A program made the position numbers and the translations under genes. This document shows positions 46,863-58,108 of a stretch of 64,000 bases of DNA, one piece after another (the stretch's first letter is position 1; each line of letters begins with the position of its first letter). The notes beneath the pieces are model-generated. The model was not told where the DNA came from. It saw nothing but the letters and a program-made list of their open reading frames with translations, and made no database searches. The stretch is from Amanita rubescens (lineage: Eukaryota; Basidiomycota; Agaricomycetes; Agaricales; Amanitaceae). The stretch is from assembly GCA_015039365.1 (NCBI GenBank), contig WION01000006.1, positions 310,001 to 374,000 of the forward strand, given 5' to 3'.

Positions 46863-47399
46863 ACAATAGTGTACTACATTAATTATTACTTTACCGCGAT
46901 ATCGGCTGAGGCATTCCGAAATCCCTGGCAGTTGTCATTATACTGTATGTCTGCGCTCTGTGCCGCTGAGGGCAACATTGTTTCACCAAACAATGGACTT
47001 GGTATTTTGACTTTCAGCACGTTCGCAGCCTCATCAGTCTGCTGTCTTTGCCACACCACCACCTTCTCACAGCCTCCAAGATCGGCCCCGATATCTTCAT
47101 TGTTGCGGGGGCATGTACCGATGACGGAGGTTCGAGTAGTCCGTGTCTCTCTGCTTGCCACGGTGCTGGAGACGATCCCATAGCCCCAACATGCCACCCA
47201 ACCTTTCTACAATGGTGGATGACTAATTGATACTTCCACCCATCCCCATCCCGCATGTACTTCAATATGGTAGTTCTTATGAAATGTCCTACTAGACTAC
47301 TTACACAAGTAATTAAGTGGAATGCCATAATAATAGCTGTGTTCATCATCTGTGATGCACAAATCGGGTTAATAGACAACTAGTGTCACCACACACTCT
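46863..47399. other. Intergenic, no supported gene
   Basis: 537 bases; a reverse-strand frame (46886-47197) of 103 codons has no resemblance known to me. Nothing else seen. Confidence 0.45.
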
Positions 47400-48628
47400 A
47401 TGGCGTACCAGAATGGCCATTATCACCAACAAGATGTTGTGTCCGGTGAACAATACCGCTACGCTCTAACAAACTTTGTTAGTTTTACGGTTCTATTCAT
47501 CAACCGAACGGCTAATCCCTACCGCAGCGTATAGCCCACGAAAAGGTCGAACAGCAACGTCTTCAGCTTGAAGAGCAAGAACGGCAGGTAGCCCAGCTGC
47601 GCGATCGAATTGCGTTGCTCGAAGGAGTACCCAACGCTCAGCGGCTCAGCAAATCAGGTAACACGGTTGACGACTTTTCGATCAAGGTATGGTGTTCTCC
47701 AATATGGCTTGCAACGCTGGTGACGACTGGATCATAAGAATGGCGCCTCCCAACTCGATAAACTCATCAATAGATGGGCTTCAGAAATCGTGCAGGAATC
47801 CCAGATGCCATTACCTGGGCTGGCCAAAGCCGCTCTGGGAGGCATCGCGGGTGGACCTGACCTCGAACTCAATTTCGCCACAGTGTCATCCCTCCAGGCG
47901 TCATCTTACCTTCGGCATGCCATGTCAGAGGCTATCACTGAAGGCGTTATTAACTGCCTCATTGTGACTAATTCAACGGAGGCAAATGTTCAGCTGACGC
48001 GAATCCATGAACATCTCTTCAGCCGTGAGCGATCATTCTACATACACTAAGAGCTATATCGCGATGGACGGCTTATGGACGGCTTTTAGGTGATCCAACT
48101 GTTGCTGGTGTCTGGAGACGCCAAACTTTCTCTGCAGCTGTAGAATCGGTCACACCAGAATTATCATTGAGCATCCTTCGGGAACAAATGCCTGATCTAC
48201 TAGCGATTCTCGGGGGATGGCTACCCTCAACAGGGGGCACCTCATTATTAGATTCAGCGTATGACTTTTCTCGCATGTTGCATGGCTCGGCAGCGACTAG
48301 CGGCGACATTTTTTACCGCGCATTTGTCCCAGAAGTCACGAGCACGCTGCATGCACGACAGATTGAACTGGTCAAGAGGTGTATCAGAAGTGAAAGGTCA
48401 GAGGTGTGTAGAGTAGGAGCCACATTGTTCCCTGGTTTAGTTAAGGTATCGAGACATACCACTGAGCCAGAAAATATACAGGTAAGCGAAAATGGATTCA
48501 TGTCCAGCGAATTGACTGACGGTTCATCATCATGACAGACTGTCGTCAGAAGAGCACAGGTCGTATGCGAATGTGCATTATTGGGCAGGCCAATGATGCC
48601 GCCACCTTCTGCTGTACCCGAGATATGA
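47400..48628 (+). CDS. Uncharacterised protein with N-terminal coiled coil
   Basis: Five exons: 47400-47477, 47528-47686, 47739 to about 48026, about 48090-48480 and the last from about 48538 to TGA 48626-48628; the borders keep phase throughout. After MAYQNGHYHQQDVV a coiled coil follows (HEKVEQQRLQLEEQERQVAQ LRDRI pattern, about residues 27-57), then a folded helical region of about 300 residues. That region has blocks WASEIVQESQMPLPGLAKAA, RDPTVAGVWRRQTFSAAVE, LPDLLAILGGWLP-type and DIFYRAFVPEVTSTLHARQ. No known domain is recognised. The phase agreement at four introns and composition make it a real gene. Function unknown; a cytosolic scaffold is the simplest guess. Confidence 0.7.
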
Positions 48629-48701
48629 ATATGATGATTTACCGCCCGTTTATGTTCTGGATATCTATGGATCTATTGGATTGCAAATGTATAAATTATT
48701 G

Positions 48702-50776
48702 CTACACGACTAGCAAAGATGCGAGTGCAGCCTGCGTCTGCACAATCTGGTCGCAGTGTTAGGGACTCCGTTATAGAAAAAGAACACGAGGCTCACCTCG
48801 AGCGCCTGTTGAACCTCTAGTCTTCGCCGTGCTGCCTCGAGCCAATCGCGAAGCAACGCTTTCGCAGGTCCCCTCAGTTGATTAAGCTCCCTCGTAGCAT
48901 TGTCGAGGTCCTGTTCATTAAGGTAGTATTCGGCCCTTGCCAGCACGCTCAAAACATCATCTCCATCAACCAAACCATGTCTCTTGAATCTGAAAGAAGA
49001 TAGAACGTGACTGGCAAGGTATGACAAGACACCCGCATTCCGGTCAGGGACTAAGGCAACTCGAGCCACTTTGGGGTAAACCGACGTTGTAAACCACATT
49101 GTGAGATCCGCCAATGGCTCGACACCAATATCAGGAACGTCAGACGAATCAAGATCTTGAAGAACAGTCGAAGCAAGTTCATCTTCGCGCGCAGCAGCAA
49201 TGTGCCTCAAGACTCTCAGTTCATGTCGGAATGGTTTACGCTCAGAAGCATCTAGGGCGGTGCTAGACACAGCACGAACGGCTGACCAAAGAGCATGTAT
49301 GCGAATGTTGTCATCCAGAACGTCGGAGTTGTCGAGGGCAATCTGTTCCAATCGCTTCAAATTGGCAGACAGCTCGTCAAGTTTAGCAAGACGCCCGCCA
49401 CGTTCCTCCTCAACGCGAACTTTGATTTCACGGATCCAACGTCGCTGAAGTTCAATGCCTTGAGCGATGACCTCTTGCTTGAGTCTGATTATTCTTTAAG
49501 CAGGAGAAAGTAGGATATTATGATTGCATACCGCTCATTAATTAGCTCCGTTTGAGTCTTAAGTTCCTGCTCGAGTTTTTGCCGGTAAATTTCTGTCATT
49601 GTCGCCCTTTCTTCCTCAAATATTTTCTTAAAATCCTCCTCCCGGCTGTCAAGCTTGTCTTGGGCCTCCATTTCTACCTCAATAAGTTTAAGGGTATATT
49701 CCCTCGTCTGCTCGTCCATCTTTGCCTCGAGTGCCCTTTTCTCTTCCTCCTTGATCTTATCTATGCGCTCAACCAGTGATGTCAATTCCGACTTGGCCTC
49801 CTCCAAAACGTCCGCTGCCTTCAGTGCGGCAGTCGGGTTGGTAGCCACATATGAAGCAAGGTTATCAATAGTGCCAGCCAAGTGGGTGATGATAGGTTCT
49901 GCCTCATCCAAAGCTGAGATGGCTGGAGCAACCAAGGGCAATTGGACTGGCGTAGGCTCGGGCTTATCCTCGGGCTTCGAAGGATTCGAATCATCTTTCT
50001 TCTGAGATGGGGGCGAGGGGCGTCTATAACCGGGTGGAGGCTCAAAACCGACAGGCAATGGGGCATCATACACGTTTGTGTCTCTGCTTTCCGTCGGTGC
50101 TGGTATTGGTGTTGGTGCCAAACTTGAAGTTGGGTTTCCAACATGCTTTTCAAGTGCTGCTTCCGCCTTGTTAACCAGCTCCTGAACATCGCTGGAGAAT
50201 GACAGTTTTTTATCTTGTACCACTGCCTTCTTCTTCTCCGGTTGGACTTCGTCGCTCGGCTTCGTGGGTGGAGGAAGAGTCTGTATTCTCAATGCCTGCC
50301 CAGATCCTGTAATTGCTGTCTGTCTCGCAGCAGGCTCTCGTTTTGTTTCTTCGGCCGGTTCCTTGCCGAAAGCACGTTGGACGAGACGGGTCGTGGTTAC
50401 AATTGCACTCGATCCTGCATGGACAACGTCTGCCGCCGTAATTGTATCCCAACCACGGGCTTCAGCGAAATCCAGCATAGACTGGCCAAGGGGAACGCGG
50501 TCGGAAAAGAAATCATAGTACACCTGGGAATTGAACGCAACGAAGGCACTTCCGACATAAAATGTGCCAGTAACCGCCGCCGTAGTCCATATTATGCGAA
50601 AAACATAATTTTTCTTTTTTGGTTGAGGCGCAGAGTCAGTGGTCAGACGCTAACTAAATGTTAGGAGCATATAATCAAGCTGAAAATGGCGAGCTGCTCA
50701 CCCGTCTGGTGACCCTAACGACGCGCCGACCGGAAAAGGACGCGACTTGCCTGGTGACAGGGAGTGCACAATACAT
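48702..50776 (-). CDS. MIC60: Mic60/mitofilin, MICOS core subunit
   Basis: Four exons from ATG 50776 to TAG 48702-48704, about 620 residues. The N-terminus MYCALPVTRQVASFSGRR is a mitochondrial presequence (Arg-rich, no acids), followed by a membrane anchor FRIIWTTAAVTGTFYVGSAF. Then come VYYDFFSDRVPLGQSMLDF, a Pro-rich linker, and a long coiled coil (EELKTQTELINERL-type, residues 260-380). The C-terminal mitofilin signature is clear: LWSAVRAVSSTALDASERKP, LRVLRHIAAAREDELASTVL, SYLASHVLSSFRFKRHGLVD, DVLSVLARAEYYLNEQDLD and ATRELNQLRGPAKALLRDWL. Mic60 bends inner membrane at cristae junctions. Gene is divergent from the ATG22-like gene (184 bp). Confidence 0.95.
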
Positions 50777-50960
50777 GCAGTGAGCACTCTAGGGTCGATT
50801 GAGCTGCCGGCGACGTGTCGCACGACGAGGAAGATATTTGGTCCGAGTTTGTCCGCGAGCGCTCCACGTGGGTCTGCCCAATTAGGGATCATCGCATGGA
50901 ATCGCCATGCCAAGTTCATTATATGTAAGCGTACTTCGCCTCCCATGCTAATCAGAACCC

Positions 50961-53341
50961 ATGGAATCAGTGTCAGCGGACGAAAGGACAGACGCATCCT
51001 TGATGATTACCCATCCCAACGATCACGACGCGTCCAAGTGGACGACGAGCCGTGGTGAACTCTGGGCCTACTATCTTTATTATGTGGGAAATAATGGTCT
51101 CTCCGGCTTTAATTTTGGCCCTTCTCAATTCCAGAATCTCCTGTTTCTCGCCGGGTACGATCCCGCTTTCCCTCCCTTTTCAAAGCCTTGCGATACAGGA
51201 AACTGTGTTCTACCCTATCTGGGAAAGATTCGTGATGGTATGTTATCCGGCGCTCCAGAATTGTCTATCAGGATCTAAGTTACCCAGTCAACGCGATCGT
51301 GTTGCTTACAAATGGCATAAGTTTTGCAATCCAGGCAGTTCTGCTACTGTTTATAGGTGCATGGGCAGACTACGGTTATTGGAGGTCTATTTGTTTTGTG
51401 TTTTCCGTTAAAATTAGAGTCTGACAGCAGTCTAGGCCGAATATTACAATATTCTTCACATTTCTGGCTGTTGGCGTATCATTTGCTTGGCTTGGAGTCG
51501 AAGATCCATCCCAATGGCGCGCCGGTGTCGTGTTGTACGTTTTAGGACGTGCGTCTGATATCCTTACATCGAGTTATTTCCGTCTCTGAATAATATCATC
51601 AGTTATTACTTATCAGGTAGGCCAAGAGAGAAGTTCATTACTATTGTTAATCGCTTATGTTAGGTAACGTTAACTTTCTGGACTGCCGCATTTCCAGGTC
51701 TCGCGAGAGACCTGCCGGAAGTCAAGCAATCCTCACAGGAAGTCTCAATAGGGGATAAAACGTGAGTCTGTAACATCTCTCTATTCCTAATCGACATGCC
51801 TTATCACTGTATCAGAGAAGCGGAACACGAGACGCTTAAATCTTTGTCCCGAAATCGCATATCCAATATATCATTTACAATTTCCTCTCTTGGAGAAGTT
51901 ATCATACTTGCCGTTATGGTTGGGATCCTGAAGGCTCTCAAATCAGACGCGAGCGTTGCGAATAATACAAAAGCATTCAGCGTCTTAATAGCTTTCTCAG
52001 GCGGAGTCTGGTGTATGTGATTTTTTAACTCGACTATTCAGTCTGATCATATGCATGCAGTGTTATGTGCCATTCCATGGTTTTTCCTTGAGAAGCGGCG
52101 ATCTGGGCTACAACTTCCCCCTGCTACAAACCTACTTACAATTGGGTTTTGGCAACTCTATGTTACCCTACGCGAATGCTCGAGGCTTAAACAAACATTC
52201 TTGTACCTCATATTCTACTTTTTGATGTGAGTATCCTATGTCACATATCTGGCTCTACTAAACAATTGAACAGGGGAGACGTCCTCAATACCACTGTGTA
52301 CGTTCAACGTATTTTTTTTTTGAGAACTTGTATCAATCGTGCGCCAGTACTGTCGTCGCCACATTGCAGAACAGGTAAAAGTCTCACTTATCCTGACACG
52401 AACCACTCATTGAACAAGAGAAAAGTGTGGTGTCATACTCAACCTTGCAGTTGACCCTTCTTTTGGTCGTTGGTATTGTGGCTCAAGCCTTGGGAATCTA
52501 GTGAGCATCAGAGCGCGTGTTAACAGCTGTTCTTATGCCAACGCGTAGCTTGTTCTGGATCGTCCAGAAATATTTTAAGATTTCAACCAAAGCCGTGCGA
52601 TAATATTCCCCAAGGAACTAGTGGACAGGTGCTGATCAGTTGCCCCTAGATGCTGTCATTCAACGTCTTTTGGATCCTTGTCAGTGACCTGATCTAACCC
52701 TCTCCTGATGCTCCTGATCTGACTTCACTCAGGTATTGACTATATGGGGTCTCATTGGCGTGCATACCAATAAATTCGGATTTAAGCACGTTTGGGAAAT
52801 CTGGTAATTGGTAGCCGTTTGAGCCCCTCTACCTGCCTGACGGTTGAAAGGCTGTATCAAGCTTTTTACGGTCTGATGGTTTGCCCGTGGTACGCCTATA
52901 GCCAGACTATGATAAGCGAGGTTTCACCTCAACCTCAAATGTGTGCCGCATCTAGTACTGAAATAATCACTTACTCACGTCAGCGGCAGGTTCTTATTCT
53001 TCGCATTATTTTCGGTCGTAGGTCATGTCATCTGCCAGATACGAGGATACGTTGATAACTGTGCTTACCCAGATCGGGAAGACTTCTGCCTTCATTGGAC
53101 CCTTTATTTCCAGTGCTATAATTACAGTGTCCGGTGATAACGATAACATGCCCTTCGCTTTCCTGTTTGGACTGTGCGTTGCGATATGCTAAACCTGCAC
53201 AGATTCGCTGACTTTCCGATTTTTAGTGGAACCTTCAGTACAGTATTTCTATGGCTACTAGATCCTGCCAAGAGCCGTATAGAATGCGAGGAGTTTATCA
53301 AAGCAGAGGGACGGCTGAAAGCGTTTGAAAGCCAGGGATAG
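50961..53341 (+). CDS. Atg22-like vacuolar MFS transporter (amino-acid efflux)
   Basis: About ten exons from ATG 50961 to TAG 53339-53341, about 530 residues, with about twelve membrane helices. Diagnostic blocks: SRGELWAYYLYYVGNNGLSG, FGPSQFQNLLFLAGYDP, LYVLGLITYQVTLTFWTAAF, RNRISNISFTISSLGEVIIL, FFLEKRRSGLQLPP, LRECSRLKQTFLYLIFYFLM and GLMVCPWYAYSQTMISEVSP. This is the Atg22 MFS family, which in yeast returns amino acids from the vacuole after autophagy. Several family members are paralogs, so the exact substrate is not certain. A late intron (about 53018-53070) has donor GTAGGT and joins FFALFSVIGKTSAFIGPFI. Confidence 0.85.
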
Positions 53342-53610
53342 AATACATCGGACCCGAGCCAGAAATACCAGTACAATAACTGGAGTGCGGGGGTTGTTAT
53401 TGTTAGAAGGTGTCCTTATTCTGAACCGGACAATGTGTTTGTGCCGCAGAACGACCGCGAGAACAATTACACTCATGGTGATAAACAAGTGTCCATAATT
53501 AGCTGGCGACACCCACAATAGAAGCTGTCTTTGTACTTTTGGCTTCTTAGCATGGAACGGGATGCTACATATAAACAAGACGCCCTGTTTTCGGATGACT
53601 ACCATCCCCA

Positions 53611-55201
53611 ATGAACTGCGTCTCGTCTGAGCCCGACTACCGGAGAGTCACTCAAGGTCTTGGTCTGGCACCAGAGTCCACTGATCTTCCACCTTATACT
53701 CGTCGTAATACTCCGCAGAATGTTGCTATCCGCCGGGAACCGACGGAGCACGTTTGTCAATTGACAGAAGGAAAAAACAGACCCTGGGCAACACTTAAAA
53801 TCTACAGCAGTGCCAAATCAACCAAATCTCTCCCTACGTTCTTCGAGAAGGAGCCTGTTAATGCTACGCTCGAGATACACGCGGAAAAGAGTGAATCCAT
53901 CCATCAGATCACGGCTACAGTAAGTGAACTCCAAAGTACTATTCTGGTACCATACGAATGATCTTTCCTAGGTAACTGGTCGCATCATCACTGGGGCGAA
54001 TTCGAATGACGCATTCACTTTCCTTTCTGAATCCCTTTCAGTGTGGTCCAAGTCGCCTGAATCATCCAGAGTACCGTCTCCTTCAGAGGGTGCTTCTGGT
54101 AGCAAGCTGACCGGCCAATGTGTCTGGCCGATTTCGATAACACTTCCCAAAGCTGTTAACGTCCCTGGGACGAACGGGGAAGTATGCTTCTATCGCCTCC
54201 CAGAAACGTTCCTAGAACGCCACACAAAAGTCAGCGTTCAGTACGACTTGAGTATCCTCATCTCTCGGGGAAAACTTCGGGCCAGCAGCCAGTGAGTTGC
54301 GCAACATACATACCCTAAGATCCTTCTGACCGAGGACGACAGGATCAAAACTGCTTTCGGCTTCATTTCTCATTCTAGGGCTGAGGCACCCTCTCTTTTA
54401 CGCCAGTTGGCGTATCAAGAGGGTACGCCGCTACCTGGACCGTCGTGCGACCCAGACGGATGGAAAACATTGCAACCTCTCATTGCCCGTGGTACCATGT
54501 TCAAATCACGTCAAGTCGAGGTTCGATGTACTGTGAGCAACTTAATTTCCCCCGGCTGTGCAATTTTCTTATTGTCTTCACAGTTGTCTCTAGCTAAGCC
54601 AGTATGTACAAATCTACTGCCATTTGGAGTGCGATTAACATTTTATGCACCTAGTTGTCGTATGGCAGAGGTGGAGTGCTACCCTGCTCCTTGATCCTGG
54701 AAAGTCGCGACAAGAGTGCACTCGATGCATTCTCGATGCCCAGTTCCATCGTTGTCGTGTTGCGGAGACGTGTGAGGTATTACCATGCCAATTCGTCAGC
54801 TCGGCAAGGCGTTGCATGGAACGAGCCTGTCGAAGATGTAGGCTCTGCCGTTTGGTGGCCATCTCCTGACAATGGAACAAACCATTTCTCTCGACATATG
54901 GAAGGAGAAATCCGTTTGGCTAAAGATTTACGTCCGACGTCGGCCATGGGTCATTTCAGTCTTTCTGTACGTATTCATCTCACTCTTTTCAATTTTCTTG
55001 GATACTAATTGAGGATAGTATTCTGTTGTACTTTGTCCTTTCGATTTAGCACATTATTCGTCTGATTCGGCCCCATTGCTATCGGAGCCTGTAGAGATCA
55101 CGACGCTACATGCCAAGGGCCAGCGGCCCGTGGCGTATTCTCCGCCTGCCTATGAGCAGCCTTCGAGACGCGTTTCTGAACTGTATATTGCACCCTATTG
55201 A
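53611..55201 (+). CDS. Alpha-arrestin (PY-motif adaptor)
   Basis: About five exons from ATG 53611 to TGA 55199-55201. An arrestin-N beta-sandwich is visible: WATLKIYSSAKSTKSLPTFF, VNATLEIHAEKSESIHQITA, VTGRIITGANSNDAF, CVWPISITLPKAV, and RHTKVSVQYDLSILISRGKL. The C-terminal arrestin part is shorter. Two Tyr motifs of the ligase-binding type are present: DLPPYTRR near residue 28 (L-P-P-Y) and SPPAYEQP close to the C-terminus (P-P-A-Y). PPxY/LPxY motifs in alpha-arrestins recruit Rsp5-type HECT ligases to plasma-membrane transporters for endocytosis. Function by homology. Confidence 0.85.
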
Positions 55202-55616
55202 CGCATTTACGACACTTTCATGACGCGTATGCGGAGATATCGTGGCTGGGGACATGATATCTCCTTACGTCCTTTCGTTTGCTTGGATACGGTCACTAGT
55301 ACACTGTATCGATATCACTACTTGTTGTTTTGAATAGCACGTTGAAGACATAAATCCGAATGACGTGGTGCTTCCTGACACCGGATCACATAGACAATAA
55401 ACATGCTGACCGCACATGACAGGGACCCGAGAGGCTATCGTAGCCAATTACACGCATTCCGCCCATTTTAAGAAGTTACGAAAAGACAAAAACGTCCATG
55501 AGGATCTCCTCGGCAAACCGGCCGTCTTGCAAGAATGATCACGCCAGTGCACTCGTGATAGATAGTACTGGTCGCTGACGGTTATTGTTATTCCATATCT
55601 TCATCATCCATTGCCA
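55202..55616. other. Intergenic gap, convergent
   Basis: 415 bases between convergent 3' ends; no supported feature. Confidence 0.5.
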
Positions 55617-56624
55617 TCAACAACAAACTCTCAAAAGTATCATCTCCTTGGTGCCTGTTTGCCAGCCGGTCAACAAGTCCGAATCATTAGTAGGAATTTC
55701 CCACTGGAACGATTCTGGTCTGCGGCGAGCGATAAAAATAAAAACAACGTCATCGGAACCAGAGGGAGTAAAGCGACTCCAAGTGCCCTGCCTGCGGCGC
55801 GCGAGAACGGGTGAAAATTCGAACCAAAGACCGAATGCAGACCAGAATGGCATTTCTTTGGACAGACTGCGGATTTTGTATGACATAATGATTTTTGGCG
55901 TCTCAGAAGACGGTAGCGATGTAAGATGAATAAGAGAACGCAAGAGCGGCGCAAAAAGGTTCGGAAAGTAGACCTGCTGCGACTTAGCCTTAATTCTAGA
56001 GATTGTACACAGTTCTACATACCAGGTCGCTACAAATGATGTGAGTTAATGACCTATTGGCACGGTCAAAAGTTCGGAAGTGACATTGCTTGCGTGCTGG
56101 ATGTTACCCCAAGCAAGGGGCCGAACCGCAAGCAAAGGGGAAGAGTTGGATCGCAAATTGGCGTGTAACAATTGGCACACCTAGCAGTATGAGATTGTGA
56201 CTGGGAAATAGAGCGAAATTGATTACTTCTGGAAGATCAGTCGCGATGAGGAGATCATCTGGTGACTCGAGTTTGTTAGCAATAGCGGCTGCCACGAGCC
56301 CAGCGCCCGATCCAAGTTCGATCATAGAAACTGGTTTACGATCGGAGGACGAGATAAAGGGTGGATCAAACTCGAGATCCGCCGCTGGTTGAACGTACAA
56401 CGATAGAGCATAAGCTGCCTCCCTGCATTCGTTCAACGTTGAGCTACTAGGCGGCACGGGGCAAAGCCATCGGGTTACCAAACTCTACCAGCAATGCCGT
56501 ACATACGTATTGCTTCTTCCTGGGCATGTAGGCGAAATGTGTCGTGTAGCTGAGTTGATAAAGTATTAGGTATACGTGAGGGCGCAATATCGAGAAATTC
56601 AGGGAAGTTTGGGTGGCTGGCCAT
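55617..56624 (-). CDS. Family-16 (METTL21/Efm-like) protein methyltransferase, apparent frameshift
   Basis: Exons join from ATG 56624: SHPNFPEFLDIAPSRIPNTL, then LHAQEEAIRMYGIAGRVWEAAYALSLYV, then the SAM-binding motif ELGSGAGLVAAAIANKL, ATDLPEVCQLLHANL and VRPLAWGNIQHASNV. A second part in another frame carries LTHIICSDLVYFPNLFAPLL, KIIMSYKIRSLSKEMPFW and the C-terminal FEFSPVL and FIFIARRRP. The family is the nicotinamide-N-methyltransferase-like group that methylates translation factors or chaperones. Between PLAWGN...VPIG and SLTHIICSDL, at about 56050-56090, the frame must change by one base; no intron fits. Either a base error or a mutation. Head to head with the carrier gene, 105 bp apart. 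Confidence 0.8.
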
Positions 56625-56729
56625 AGTATATGATGCGTGCGATTCACATGGACTAGCCGAGGAGAAACGGTCACAATAACCGCGCGCCAGTACCGGTAAT
56701 GTACCCGGGCTAGCAACTTATCGTCCTCC

Positions 56730-58023
56730 ATGGCTGCTCAATCCAAGCCAGCACAGCAACAACAATTGACGCCCTTCGCTGCTGCACTTGCCGGTGCCTT
56801 GGGTGGTTGTTTCAGCTCTGCGTGAGTCGTTCCGTTGTATCACGAGTTCCACACTGACTATCACATCAGTGTCGTTTATCCGCTAGACGTGTAAGCTATG
56901 CTTTGCACGATGATTCCGACGGGTGTTCATGATTATAATATTAATGACAGTGCAAAAACGCGTATACAAGCAATCCCAGCCGCTCGTAGGACAAAGGATG
57001 ACTTATCCATGCTCTCCGTGCTTCTACGGATATATCGGAAAGAAGGGGTTGCGGGACTTTATCGTGGTTTTGGAGCCACAATGCTAAACACCTTCTCTAT
57101 GCGTAAGCAACCTATGACGTCTCCGGTGCCTAAAACTCATGCCGCGTAACCCGCAGAGTATGCCTATTTCTTCTTTTATTCATTTGTCAGGACTTCATAT
57201 ATCAAACGCCTGACAAGGAAGCTGCCTGCTGGGGCTAAGATGGCCCCACTGTCAACTGCAACCGAGCTGCTTCTGGGGGCCATTGCTGGTGCTTTGGCTC
57301 AGATTTTCACTATCCCCGTGTCTGTCATTGCCACTCGGCAACAAGTGGGATGCATTCCAGGTCCACCGGGGTCCACAGAGAAAGCAGACCAGTCTTTTAT
57401 GACCGTTGCCCGTGGAATTATTGAAGAGGAAGGAATAACCGGGTTATGGTCCGGGCTCAAGCCAGGTTTGGTCCTTACGGTGAATCCCGCCATTACGTAT
57501 GGCATGTTTGAACGAGTGAAGAGTCTTGTTCTCCTTGCCCGTGGAAAGTTTGGATCTAACGCGAAGATGTCACCATGGCTGGCTTTCCTCGTTGGGGCCC
57601 TTAGCAAGACACTTGCGACTATCGTATGTATTTCAGTAATGATCGAATGCAGATTCTCAATCGAGTCAGGTCACGTATCCATATATCATGGCCAAGGTTA
57701 GGATACAAGCTCGGAGTGTAGATGTAGACGATGTGTCTGCAGGCGGAGATAGACAATCAGACGACAAGCAGAACCGGCCAAAGGGCCGGCAGGCCGGTGC
57801 TGTCGATATACTCGCCAGGGTATGGCAGCGGGAGGGTGTCTTTGGCTGGTATCAGGTTTGTCGAGCTTGTCCGTTTGACGGCAAGGGGTGCTGACGTGCC
57901 GTGCAGGGTATGCAAGCCCAGATCACAAAGGCAGTGTTGTCTCAAGCGCTGCTGTTTCTATCGAAGGAGCAGTTTGAACAATGGGTTTTGGGACTGATGG
58001 TTATGGCGGCTAGATTCACTTGA
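56730..58023 (+). CDS. Peroxisomal ATP carrier of the PMP47/Ant1 type
   Basis: Seven or so exons from ATG 56730 to TGA 58021-58023. Three repeats of the mitochondrial-carrier fold are seen, with PxD/E-type motifs: YPLDVAKTRIQAIPAAR (first), IPVSVIATRQQ (second, where Asp is replaced) and TYPYIMAKVRIQARS (third). The end ITKAVLSQALLFLSKEQFEQWV is diagnostic for the PMP47/Ant1 branch, which exchanges cytosolic ATP with peroxisomal AMP for fatty-acid activation. The second PxD being PVSV (no Asp) is normal in this subgroup. The 105-bp divergent gap with the methyltransferase may hold a shared promoter. Confidence 0.85.
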
Positions 58024-58108
58024 GATAGAGTAATTACCAACTGGAGCTGGACGTAAGGGGCTGTCGACCCTGAAACCCAATCAACCAACTTGATTCAACT
58101 TGAGGCGC

